Shown here in pieces: positions 7,015-14,126 of a stretch of DNA of 16,794 nucleotides. The DNA is taken from positions 1 through 16,794 of the forward strand of contig JBGPHT010000168.1 of assembly GCA_041484525.1 (NCBI GenBank), written 5' to 3'. How positions within the stretch are numbered: position 1 is the stretch's first letter; every line of letters begins with the position of its first letter. Position numbers and translations under genes: made by a program. The notes under the pieces were generated by a model. The model had not been told where the DNA came from and searched no databases. It saw only the letters and a program-made list of their open reading frames with translations. This DNA comes from JBGPHT01 sp041484525 (GTDB lineage: Bacteria; Acidobacteriota; Terriglobia; Bryobacterales; Bryobacteraceae).

Positions 7015-7398
7015 ATGCTTCCACAGTTCCTACTACCGGAAACAACCGTCCGCGAAGCCGGAGCCGGTCCTGAACTCGCACTTGGCGAAATGCAGGGCGA
7101 ATCGCTTGTTCTCACCCTCGGAATCACCCGGATTATCGAGCAGGAAAGCATCGACGTCTCGATCTGGGGCTCAGCCGACGGTGCAGAGTGGGGCACGAAA
7201 CCACTGATAGCGTTCCCGCAGAAATTCTACACCGGCACGTATCAGATCCTGGTGGATTTGAGCGACCGCGCGGATGTCAAATTTCTACGCGTGAAGTGGC
7301 TGGTCAACCGGTGGGGGAAGGGCGACCCCAAACCACTCTTCACGGTTTACGTTTTCCTGCAAGCGATGCAGCGCCAGATGGAATTGGCAGGCGCATAA
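7015..7398 (+). CDS. Small conserved-looking protein of unknown function
   Basis: A 127-aa soluble protein 42 bp after the aminotransferase, on the same strand and possibly in the same transcript. The sequence looks real: balanced composition and alternating beta-like strands (SLVLTLGITRIIEQESIDVSIWG, FYTGTYQILVDLSDRADVKFLRVKW). Then comes a VNRWGKGDPKPLFTVYVFLQ segment, which suggests a small beta-sandwich. A GGA lies near the start. There is no signal peptide, Cys or catalytic motif. I recall similar short proteins in Acidobacteria next to unrelated genes, without known function. Confidence 0.7.
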   Translation: MLPQFLLPETTVREAGAGPELALGEMQGESLVLTLGITRIIEQESIDVSIWGSADGAEWGTKPLIAFPQKFYTGTYQILVDLSDRADVKFLRVKWLVNRWGKGDPKPLFTVYVFLQAMQRQMELAGA

Positions 7399-7452
7399 GA
7401 CCGCGCCGCGGCGTTCGCCGGGTGGTGTATCTTATTAATCAGTACGCTGCCT

Positions 7453-8484
7453 ATGATCTCTCGCGAAGAAGCCCTCGATCTATTTCGTTCCGATGACACG
7501 ATCGGCATTGGCATGGGGGCTGATGCGGTGCGGCGTAAGTGGCACCCCGAGGGTGTCGTTTCTTACATCATCGACCGCAACATTAATTACACCAACTTCT
7601 GCACGGAATATTGCAGCTTCTGCGCGTTTTACCGGCCGATGGGCAGCCCCGAGGGCTACGTGCTCTCGAAGGAAACGATCTACGAGAAGATCCAGGAGAC
7701 GCTGGACCTGGGCGGCACGGGCGTGTTGATGCAGGGTGGACTTCATCCCGATCTTAAGATCGAGTGGTACGAGGATCTGTTTCGCAGCATCAAACAGCGG
7801 TATCCGATTCACCTGCATTGCCTGTCGGCGCCCGAGGTGACGAACATCGTGGCGGTGAGCGGGCTGAGCTTGCGGGACACGATCCAGCGGCTGATGGATG
7901 CGGGTCTCGATTCCATTCCGGGGGGCGGCGCCGAGATTCTGGATGACGGCGTGCGGCACCGCATCAGCCGGTTGAAGTGCACGACGCAGGATTGGGTGGA
8001 CGTGCATCGCACGGCGCACCAACTGGGGATGCGGACGACGGCGACGATGATGTTCGGCTGCGGGGAAACTCTGGAACAGCGGATGAACCACCTGGAGCTG
8101 GTTCGCAACATTCAGTCGGAGACGGGCGGCTTCACCGCGTTTATCCCGTGGACCTTCCAGCGCGAGAACACGTCGCTCGGGCGGTTCGTGAAGGAAGAGG
8201 CGACGGCTGTGGAGTACCTGCAGACGCTGGCGATCTCGCGGATCTATCTGGACAACTTCGAGAACGTGCAGTCGTCGTGGGTGACGCAGGGGCTGAAGAC
8301 GTGCCAGTTGGGGCTGCGATTCGGCGGCAACGATGTGGGCAGCATCATGATCGAAGAGAACGTGGTCTCGGCGGCGGGGGCTCATCATCGCGCCAGCGAA
8401 GAGGAGTTGCGGCGGATGATCCGGGACGCGGGATTTGTACCGAAACAGCGGGATACGCTTTACCGCACATATTTCCTCAATTGA
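7453..8484 (+). CDS. mqnC: Cyclic dehypoxanthine futalosine synthase MqnC
   Basis: A 343-aa radical SAM enzyme of the futalosine route to menaquinone, converting dehypoxanthine futalosine to its cyclic form. The radical SAM iron-sulfur motif C-x3-C-x2-C is at Cys50, Cys54 and Cys57 (NFCTEYCSFCAFYRP). Other MqnC hallmarks are IIDRNINYTN, LMQGGLHPDLKIEWYEDLF, DSIPGGGAEILDDGVR, TTATMMFGCGET, ETGGFTAFIPWTFQ, SWVTQGLKTCQLGLRFGGND, and SIMIEENVVSAAGA. Length and motif order match the family, and no other radical SAM family fits as well. Other mqn genes are not in this window, which is common because they are often scattered. The start at ATG 7453 fits the N-terminus; a TATCTT-like -10 box sits in the 54-bp gap upstream. 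Confidence 0.95.
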   Translation: MISREEALDLFRSDDTIGIGMGADAVRRKWHPEGVVSYIIDRNINYTNFCTEYCSFCAFYRPMGSPEGYVLSKETIYEKIQETLDLGGTGVLMQGGLHPDLKIEWYEDLFRSIKQRYPIHLHCLSAPEVTNIVAVSGLSLRDTIQRLMDAGLDSIPGGGAEILDDGVRHRISRLKCTTQDWVDVHRTAHQLGMRTTATMMFGCGETLEQRMNHLELVRNIQSETGGFTAFIPWTFQRENTSLGRFVKEEATAVEYLQTLAISRIYLDNFENVQSSWVTQGLKTCQLGLRFGGNDVGSIMIEENVVSAAGAHHRASEEELRRMIRDAGFVPKQRDTLYRTYFLN

Positions 8485-8553
8485 GTTTCGCAACTTCGCT
8501 AAACTTTTTCCGAAAACTTTCGTCTATACATTAAGCCGCACACGCGGATCGCG

Positions 8554-8754
8554 ATGAAGGATGGAAACAGGCTACCGATTCCGCTGGCGCCGTGCGAAGG
8601 TGAGCCGCGTCTGCTCTCCCCTGCATGGCGGGAGTTTATTCGCTTCTGCGATGAGCTTCGGCATGGGGAGATCGAGCGGTTGTGTATCCAGGACGGGGTG
8701 CCCGTTCTGGCGGAGATGACGCGCAAGAAAGTGAAGTTTAACCGGGACCGTTAG
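8554..8754 (+). CDS. Short unknown protein (66 aa)
   Basis: 66 aa, soluble, with a Pro-rich opening (LPIPLAPCEGEPRLLSPAW), an amphipathic helix (REFIRFCDELRHGEIERLCI) and a basic tail (TRKKVKFNRDR). The helix pattern and the strong terminator 42 bp downstream (8796-8840) argue that it is expressed. No Shine-Dalgarno is evident. The AT-rich gap after mqnC (8485-8553) has a TATACATT stretch that could be a -10 region, so it may have its own promoter. I know no function for it. Confidence 0.6.
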   Translation: MKDGNRLPIPLAPCEGEPRLLSPAWREFIRFCDELRHGEIERLCIQDGVPVLAEMTRKKVKFNRDR

Positions 8755-8795
8755 AATCGCGACCGCGCTGTCGCGCGGCTGACCAAAGCTCTTGG

Positions 8796-8840
8796 AGGCC
8801 GCCATCAGGGAACTGCCCTGATGGCGGCCTTTTTATTTTT
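8796..8840 (+). terminator. Intrinsic terminator
   Basis: A perfect 15-bp stem (AGGCCGCCATCAGGG at 8796-8810 with its complement at 8816-8830) encloses the 5-base loop AACTG and is followed by TTTTATTTTT. It closes the 8554-8754 gene. GGAGGGG at 8841-8847 directly after it is the ribosome binding site of the TPR gene, so that transcript must start within or read through the terminator. Confidence 0.93.
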
Positions 8841-8851
8841 GGAGGGGAATC

Positions 8852-9832
8852 ATGCGGAGGAGAAGTGTCTTCACACTCGTCATATTATTTTCGCTCCACA
8901 CGGCTGTGGCGCAGGTTGTGGAGTGGAGCCAGGCCAAGCTGCTAGGCGGCCGATTGCGGGATCTCGGCGACTACGCCGGGTCTTTGTCCGCGTATCGCCA
9001 AGCGCTGCTGCTGGCGGAGCAGTCCGGTGTTTCGAAAAGGATGCTGGCATCGTCACTCAACGACCTGGCCGTCATCTACTGCGACATGGGGCAGTACCGT
9101 GAGGCGGAGGCGCAATACACACGAGCGCTCGACGTGCTCGAAACCGCGGAAGGGAGGTACGGCGGCCACTATGCGACCGTCCTCTCCAATCTCGGCACAC
9201 TGTATTTGCAGGAGGGCCGGCTGACCGAAGGCGAGGCGACGCTGCGGACGGCGTTGGAAAGGCAGGCCAAAGTGCTTCCAGGGGACGACCTGGACCTTGC
9301 CGCGACGCGTAGCTCGCTGGCGCAATCGCTGCTGCGGCGGAAGCAGAACGCAGAGGGCGTGCGTTTGCTCGAAGAGGCGCTGGCGGCGTATGAGAGACAT
9401 CCGGACGAATCGCCGATGGAAGCGGCAATTACGCTGGGAAATCTGGGAGTGGCGCGGCGGCTCACGAAGCGGAATGCGGAAGGCATTCCGATGCTGGAGC
9501 GGGCGGCTCGCGATCTGGAGGCGGAAATGGGGCCGGATCATCCGGTCCTGATCCCGTCGCTCAACAATCTGGCGACCGCGTACACGCTGGAACGGCGAAT
9601 GGAGGATGCCGCCGGGGCATTCCGGCGCGCGCTCTCGATCTGTGAACGCAAGCTCGGGGCGGAGCATCCGACGTATGGTATGGTTCTGCTCAACTACTCG
9701 GAATTCCTGAAGAAAACGGGGCAGAAGAAGGAGGCCAAGACGGCTGAATCGCAGGCGCGGGCGATGCTGAAAGCGAGCGGCCGGCGGAGTGGAGCGGGCA
9801 TGACGGTGGATGCGTCGGCGTTTAGGCGATAG
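8852..9832 (+). CDS. Secreted TPR-repeat protein
   Basis: 326 aa. Residues 1-20 are a Sec signal peptide (RRR, then VFTLVILFSLHTAVA, cleavage likely before Gln21). The rest is about six tetratricopeptide repeats with the 42-residue spacing of the kinesin-light-chain/TPR_12 type, at about 24-57, 64-97, 107-140, 149-182, 191-224 and 233-266. Typical unit features are SLNNLATAYTLERRMEDAAGAFRRAL and LSNLGTLYLQEGRLTEGEATL segments. TPR arrays are protein-binding scaffolds, so this one probably works in the periplasm or outside the cell. The ribosome binding site GGAGGGG (8841-8847) is strong. No partner gene is adjacent. Confidence 0.85.
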   Translation: MRRRSVFTLVILFSLHTAVAQVVEWSQAKLLGGRLRDLGDYAGSLSAYRQALLLAEQSGVSKRMLASSLNDLAVIYCDMGQYREAEAQYTRALDVLETAEGRYGGHYATVLSNLGTLYLQEGRLTEGEATLRTALERQAKVLPGDDLDLAATRSSLAQSLLRRKQNAEGVRLLEEALAAYERHPDESPMEAAITLGNLGVARRLTKRNAEGIPMLERAARDLEAEMGPDHPVLIPSLNNLATAYTLERRMEDAAGAFRRALSICERKLGAEHPTYGMVLLNYSEFLKKTGQKKEAKTAESQARAMLKASGRRSGAGMTVDASAFRR

Positions 9833-9839
9833 AGAGGGT

Positions 9840-9942
9840 AAGCATTCACCACCGAGACGCCGAGAGCGCCGAGAACAATAAAGCTAGGATTTGATTTTCC
9901 TGTTTCTTCTCGGCGATCTCGGCGTCTCGGCGGTGAATGCTT
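9840..9942. repeat. 36-bp imperfect inverted repeat between convergent genes
   Basis: The left arm (9840-9875) and right arm (9907-9942) are reverse complements over 36 bases with two mismatches, around a 31-base AT-rich loop. Each arm contains CACC followed by tandem CGAGACGCCGAGA-type units. It sits between the stop of the TPR gene (9832) and the stop of the minus-strand gene (9949). It can act as a bidirectional terminator. The CCGAGACGCCGAGA core resembles dispersed intergenic palindromes seen in many genomes, so it may be a mobile REP-like element. Confidence 0.85.
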
Positions 9943-9948
9943 GGCTTG

Positions 9949-10725
9949 CTACTTGGCAGGCTTGATCGCGAAGTCCCACACCTGGATGTTGAGTTTGCCT
10001 TCGGTGTATTCGATGACAGCGTATTCGCCGGGTTCGAGGGGCTCCTTGGGCCAGATCTTGTACAGGCCTTCGGAGGGGAGCTGCTTCTGGAAACTCGGGA
10101 CCATCACCGGCTCTTCGATCACCTCCTTCGAGATGGGGACCCACGTGATGTTCTCGACGATACGGACGGCGCCCTTGGTGGTGAGCCTGGCGATACCGAA
10201 GCGCTCGGTCTCGGATATCTGGATGAAGAGTTCCTGCTCGGGGTTGGTGAAGACGGTCGAGGAATGCGCGCCGTTGATTTCGAGCGTGCCTTTGCCGGAG
10301 ACCATGGGGATGGGGGACAGCTTCGCCAGCACGGCGCGGCCTTTGTTGGTGTGAACCTGCGATTCGGCGGCGTGAATGACCTTGGTTTCCTTGCCGTCGA
10401 TCCAATAGACCCCGGGGTCCTGCGGGATGCGCTGGACTTCCCGCTTCATCTCACGCTCGACCTTCTCCTCCTCGGAGATGATCTTGGCCTCGCGTTCGAT
10501 CTCGGCCTGGCGGGTGCCGGCTTCGGATTCGGTACGCTTCACGTCGACCAGGGCGGACGGCATTTCCTCCCACTGGCTGCGCTCGATGCTATAGAAGCGG
10601 ACGCGGTCGCCCTGCACCTGGTACTCGCGGACGACCTGGAAGCTGCCATCCTTCAAATACAGTTTGACGTTCGCGGCCCAAGCCGTGAAGGCGAGCACGC
10701 ATAACGCCAAGATAACCTTGCGCAT
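9949..10725 (-). CDS. Exported protein of unknown function
   Basis: 258 aa with a signal peptide (RKVILALCVLAFTAWA, cleavage near residue 17-18). The N-terminal part (NVKLYLKDGSFQVVREYQVQ, then RVRFYSIERSQWEEMP) resembles short beta modules common in Acidobacteria exported proteins. A charged helix (about 66-97) follows, then a beta-rich C-terminal part with DPGVYWIDGKETKVIHAAES and LEPGEYAVIEYTEGKLNIQVWDF. There is no Cys pair and no catalytic motif. AGGAG lies just before the ATG and supports the start. The gene is divergent from tolC copy 1 across a 244-bp gap in which I see no gene. Likely periplasmic or surface-located. Confidence 0.75.
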   Translation of the reverse strand: MRKVILALCVLAFTAWAANVKLYLKDGSFQVVREYQVQGDRVRFYSIERSQWEEMPSALVDVKRTESEAGTRQAEIEREAKIISEEEKVEREMKREVQRIPQDPGVYWIDGKETKVIHAAESQVHTNKGRAVLAKLSPIPMVSGKGTLEINGAHSSTVFTNPEQELFIQISETERFGIARLTTKGAVRIVENITWVPISKEVIEEPVMVPSFQKQLPSEGLYKIWPKEPLEPGEYAVIEYTEGKLNIQVWDFAIKPAK

Positions 10726-10969
10726 ACTCCTAATGACTACTGTAGCGCTTCGACGGTTTCTTCGATGCTGGACTAATGATGTGACAGGGCAAACGTCATG
10801 GCTTTATGGTCTGTTCACGGCCGCAGATTTGCGTCCCAAAATCGGACACCCGCAGGTTCTTCGAACCCGGCGGCCCGGTTTCACGTATACCGGAAAGAAG
10901 AACTTACGGGGAAGCGTGCGTTGGCACCCCGTTTGCCGTGATAATGAGTCTCTGAGGTTCAATCCGCTT

Positions 10970-12970
10970 ATGTCTATTGCCAAATCCATACTTGCGATCC
11001 TGCTTTGCTACACGATGATCCTGCCGGGCTTCGGGCAGCAGATGCCGACAACGCGAATGTTGACGACCGATGCGCCCACCACCATGGTGGAGCGTTTCAC
11101 GTACAATTACCGGGCCCACGGGGTTCGAAAGATCAGCTTTGAAGATTCGCCGCGCCTGGAGAAACTGATCCGCGCGGGAATCATTTATCTCTCCCTGCGG
11201 GACGCCATCGCGCTGGCGCTCGAGAACAACCTCGATCTCGAATACGCCCGCATCAATCCGAAGCTTTCGGAGGCCAACCTGCTGCGCGCCAGCGCCGGCG
11301 CACTGCTGCGGAACGTGTCGAACAATGTTTCGTCGGGGCCGTCATCGGCGTCGTTGGGCGTAACCGCGGGCAGCTCGCTCGGCTCGTCTTCCAGCGGCGG
11401 AGGCAGCAGCGGGACGGGCGGAGTGCTCAGCGGGTTGAACGTCCAGTTGGCCGGGTCCGCCATTCCGAACCTCGATCCGACGCTTTTTGTCAGCTCGCAG
11501 ACGGTGCACTCCACCAGCCCGCAGACCAGCACGTTCGTCAGCGGCACCAATTTCCTGGTGACCACGTATCACACCGCCAGCTATGGCGTCCAGCAGGGGT
11601 TCATGACGGGCACGAGCGTCGGATTGAGCATGGGGAACACGCTCGGCTACCGCCAGAACTCGCCCAACAACGATTTCAATCCGGTCACGAACAGTAACCT
11701 GGCGCTCTCCGTCCAGCAGAACCTGTTGCAGGGCTTCCGTCCTTCCGTCAACAAGCGCGCCATCATCGTCGCCAAGAACCAGCGGAACATCTCCGATCTG
11801 ACGTTCAAGAACCAGGTGATGTCCACGGTGAACAACGTGGCGAGCCTCTATTGGGACCTGGTTTCGTTCAACGAAGGCCTCAAGGTCAAACAGCAGACGT
11901 TGGAATTAAATACCAAGCTGTATACCGACAATAAGCGTCGCGCGGAGCTGGGCGCCATCGCGCCCATCGACATCATTCAGGCCGAAGCCGAGATGAAATC
12001 GTCGCAGCAGGATGTCACCACGTCGGAGCTACAGGTCCAGCAGCAGGAGATGATCCTCAAGAACGTGCTCACGCGTAGCGGCATGGATGATTTGGCGATT
12101 GCCAACGCCCGCATCGTACCCACCGACCATTTCGAGGTGCCTGCGCAGGAACCGATCCGGCCGATTCAGGACCTGATCGTCGAAGCCGTGCAAAACCGTC
12201 CGGACGTGATCCAGAACCAGATCGGCCTGGAAGATTCGCGCATCACGATGCGCGGCACCAAGGATGCGCTGCTTCCGACGCTCAATGCGTTCGTCAACAT
12301 GTCGAATAACGCGCTGGCGGGCCAGGTGAACACCTTGCCCCGAGCGACTACGCTACCCAACGGGAGCCCGGGGTTCGTGACCCGCGGACCGGGCGATGTG
12401 AACGGATTTTTCCTGGGTGGGTACGGGAGCGTTCTGAGCCAGCTTTTCGGACGTAACTTCCCGAACTACAGCGCGGGTTTCAGCCTCAACGTCCCGATCC
12501 GCAACCGCGCTGCGCAAGCCGACTTGATCACGGACGAGCTCAATTACCGGCAGTCGGAGATCCAGGACAAGCAACTCCACAACAATATCAAGCTAAACGT
12601 CGTAAATGCCCGCATGGCGCTGGCCAACGCGCGTGCGGCTTACGATACCAGCGTCGAGGCGCGAAAACTCGAAGATCAAACCCTCGCAGGGGCACGCCGC
12701 AAGTACGAGCTCGGCACCTCGACAATACTGGACGTCGTGCTGATCCAGCGCGATGCCACTGCGCGCCAACTGGCGGAAACGAATGCCTTGAATTCTTACA
12801 TTCACGCGCGCCTGAATTTGGACAACGTTCTGGCCCGGACGCTGGAGGTTTACAGTGTGGATATTGAAGAAGCCAAAACCGGCCAGGTCAAGCGGCAGCC
12901 CGATCTGATCCCGGCAGTGGTTCAGCAGGAAGCCGAGCGTCGCCTCCCGCTGAATGGATTGCGACGGTAG
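10970..12970 (+). CDS. TolC-family outer membrane protein, copy 1
   Basis: 666 aa from ATG 10970. The frame is open to 10664, but the upstream 102 residues look non-coding and a signal peptide starts exactly here (MSIAKSILAILLCYTMILPG, then FGQQ). TolC-family features are SLRDAIALALENNLDLEYAR (75-94), a Gly/Ser-rich insert (about 121-152), long helical stretches (VASLYWDLVSFNEGLKVKQQ; QAEAEMKSSQQDVTTSELQV), and a second repeat half with YSAGFSLNVPIRNRAAQADL and ARRKYELGTSTILDVVLIQR. TolC proteins form trimeric outer-membrane channels for efflux or type I secretion. It is longer than E. coli TolC because of the N-terminal and Gly/Ser extensions. No membrane-fusion or pump gene is adjacent. A close paralogue starts at 14127. 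Confidence 0.9.
   Translation: MSIAKSILAILLCYTMILPGFGQQMPTTRMLTTDAPTTMVERFTYNYRAHGVRKISFEDSPRLEKLIRAGIIYLSLRDAIALALENNLDLEYARINPKLSEANLLRASAGALLRNVSNNVSSGPSSASLGVTAGSSLGSSSSGGGSSGTGGVLSGLNVQLAGSAIPNLDPTLFVSSQTVHSTSPQTSTFVSGTNFLVTTYHTASYGVQQGFMTGTSVGLSMGNTLGYRQNSPNNDFNPVTNSNLALSVQQNLLQGFRPSVNKRAIIVAKNQRNISDLTFKNQVMSTVNNVASLYWDLVSFNEGLKVKQQTLELNTKLYTDNKRRAELGAIAPIDIIQAEAEMKSSQQDVTTSELQVQQQEMILKNVLTRSGMDDLAIANARIVPTDHFEVPAQEPIRPIQDLIVEAVQNRPDVIQNQIGLEDSRITMRGTKDALLPTLNAFVNMSNNALAGQVNTLPRATTLPNGSPGFVTRGPGDVNGFFLGGYGSVLSQLFGRNFPNYSAGFSLNVPIRNRAAQADLITDELNYRQSEIQDKQLHNNIKLNVVNARMALANARAAYDTSVEARKLEDQTLAGARRKYELGTSTILDVVLIQRDATARQLAETNALNSYIHARLNLDNVLARTLEVYSVDIEEAKTGQVKRQPDLIPAVVQQEAERRLPLNGLRR
11105..11232 (+). 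repeat. 128-bp block identical to 14238-14365
   Basis: Every base of 11105-11232 matches 14238-14365, including third codon positions. On both sides the two TolC genes differ at many synonymous sites. The block encodes about residues 46-88 of copy 1, from the YRAHGVRKISFEDS region to ALENNL. Perfect silent-site identity is best explained by recent gene conversion. Confidence 0.92.
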
Positions 12971-12997
12971 CCCGGTCAAGTCGCACCGGTGAAAACG

Positions 12998-13023
12998 GCG
13001 GGGCAGGCCAGCGTCTGCCCCGC
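12998..13023. terminator. Probable bidirectional terminator
   Basis: A perfect 9-bp stem, GCGGGGCAG (12998-13006) and CTGCCCCGC (13015-13023), has an 8-base loop. It lies 27 bp after the tolC copy 1 stop and is followed by AT-rich sequence (GAATATTCGACTTTATT). On the minus strand it is followed by CGTTTTC and lies 64 bp past the small peptide gene, so it may end transcription from both sides. Confidence 0.7.
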
Positions 13024-13087
13024 GAATATTCGACTTTATTCGCCGGAGTCTCTTTGTTCGAGTTCCGTGCATACACGCGTATTCCAT

Positions 13088-13288
13088 TTACTGGTCAGAC
13101 ACACATTGCCACCAAGTTGAAGAGCAATAGCAACCTGCATCGCAAGTGTCCCAAAACGGAACGCAGAACGCTGAGTTGCAGTAATCCATTTCGCTTCCGA
13201 CCTCTCGAAGCGCTGATACGGTCATTGCGCTGCTTACCGAAGCAGAAATCAACAGCACAGCAGAGAGCATCTGCCGTCTCCAGTTCAC
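13088..13288 (-). CDS. Small secreted six-cysteine (knottin-like) peptide
   Basis: 66 aa from GTG 13288. The start is decided by a near-perfect Shine-Dalgarno (AAAGGAGGTGA, minus strand, 13304-13294), 8 bases away. The open frame to 13420 is not needed. The N-terminus is a Sec signal peptide (basic NWRRQ, hydrophobic MLSAVLLISASV, then SSA near residue 21 or TVSA near 26). The C-terminal part holds exactly six Cys with spacing C-x4-C-x6-C-x3-C-x-C-x6-C (residues 37, 42, 49, 53, 55, 62). It is rich in aromatics (VPFWDT, STWWQ). The C-x-C between cysteines four and five recalls inhibitor-cystine-knot peptides, but the fold is inference. It lies 64 bp downstream of a thioredoxin-like gene, probably in one transcript, which suggests disulfide handling of this peptide. 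I do not recognise a named family. Confidence 0.72.
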   Translation of the reverse strand: MNWRRQMLSAVLLISASVSSAMTVSALREVGSEMDYCNSAFCVPFWDTCDAGCYCSSTWWQCVSDQ

Positions 13289-13293
13289 CCGAT

Positions 13294-13304
13294 TCACCTC
13301 CTTT
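13294..13304 (-). promoter_or_regulatory. Very strong ribosome binding site of the peptide gene
   Basis: The minus strand reads AAAGGAGGTGA, almost full complement to the 16S rRNA 3' end, 8 bases (from the GGAGG core) before GTG 13288. Most genes in this window have weak or no such site, so this peptide may be made in quantity. Confidence 0.8.
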
Positions 13305-13352
13305 CTTGCCGGGTTCGGCTCGTTCGGATCTAAGGACTCAGTGAGTACCAAA

Positions 13353-13890
13353 CTATGTGCGAATGAGGGATAGGATCTCGCGTAGGGAGTCGTCGTGTAA
13401 CACGCCCACCCAAGAACCAACGACAGTTCCTACGGGATCGAGGACGATAGTGTGAGGAGTGGCCCGCAATCGATAGTCGACCAACGTTTGAGGATCGACC
13501 TGTTTTAGGAGGAGAGTTCTCTGGAGATGATGAGCTTCTATGTATTCCTGGTGCGAGTCGCCTGAAAGGTCTACGCCAACAACCCGAAGCCGCCGATCAT
13601 CCGCTGCTTGGAGAATTCGGTCCCACTGAGGCCAGTTCTTCGCACAAAAACCGCACACAGGACTATAAACGAGCAGAATTGTATAGGGCCCGTTACGATC
13701 AAACGTCAAAGCTACGCTTTGACCTGTTAGACTCTTTCCGTGAAAAGCAGGTAGCCGCATGCCTCGGGAAAGGAATAACTGTCGCCGCAAGCCTTCGGAA
13801 GATTCGCCTCAATCCATAGTTTATGGATAACAAAACGACATTTGAAGCAAGGAGGAGGGCCGTTCCAAGCCAAACCGTGGCGCGATGCAT
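13353..13890 (-). pseudogene. Membrane-anchored thioredoxin-like (TlpA type), frameshifted
   Basis: ATG 13890, preceded by GGGAG, opens a membrane anchor (MHRATVWLGTALLLASNVVL, then LSINYGL). That frame then becomes nonsense and ends at 13699. The redoxin continues in the next frame to the stop at 13353. Removing one base near 13809 gives a continuous protein of about 178 aa. It has one N-terminal helix, then a TlpA/ResA-like domain with VYSPVCGFCAKNWPQW (redox Cys79-Gly-Phe-Cys82), VVGVDLSGD, and the cis-Pro loop RATPHTIVLDPVGTVVGSW (Pro145). Such proteins reduce or exchange disulfides outside the inner membrane. If the shift is real, a TTG (13790) or ATG (13760) start would yield only an unanchored cytoplasmic redoxin. 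The Cys-rich peptide gene follows. Confidence 0.78.
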
Positions 13891-13983
13891 GACTTACTCC
13901 CGCGGCTTAACTAAATGTTAGAGAGCACCTTACGAAGCTCTCCGAAAGACCAATTAAACGATCCGCTAAGTACTAGGCTTCAA

Positions 13984-14033
13984 TTCTAGAAGTTCTAGAA
14001 CTGCTTGTCAAGAGCAAATTATCGAAGTATCAC
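13984..14033 (+). promoter_or_regulatory. Tandem palindrome and promoter before tolC copy 2
   Basis: TTCTAGAA occurs twice, at 13984-13991 and 13993-14000; the second is the core of the palindrome GTTCTAGAAC (13992-14001). Immediately downstream are TTGTCA (14005-14010), a 17-bp spacer and TATCAC (14028-14033), a fair sigma-70-type promoter. The palindromes sit just upstream of the -35 box, where an activator or repressor dimer could bind. The region also lies between the divergent redoxin and TolC genes. Confidence 0.5.
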
Positions 14034-14126
14034 CAATGATCGGCAGCTATTGCCAGCGAAAACAGCCGTGCGGCGAGTCCGTCGGCAAAGTGTTCGAAGA
14101 ACTCTCGTATCCTTCTCTGCTATGTC

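Noticed and set aside
7480..8493. 337-aa minus-strand frame opposite mqnC
   Set aside because: Antisense shadow; the plus strand encodes an unmistakable MqnC.
10664..10969. 102-residue N-terminal extension of TolC copy 1
   Set aside because: The sequence has no protein character, while a signal peptide begins at ATG 10970.
13297..13420. Longer version of the Cys-rich peptide starting at ATG 13420 or GTG 13297
   Set aside because: The perfect Shine-Dalgarno fits GTG 13288, and the upstream part overlaps the redoxin gene without signal-peptide logic.
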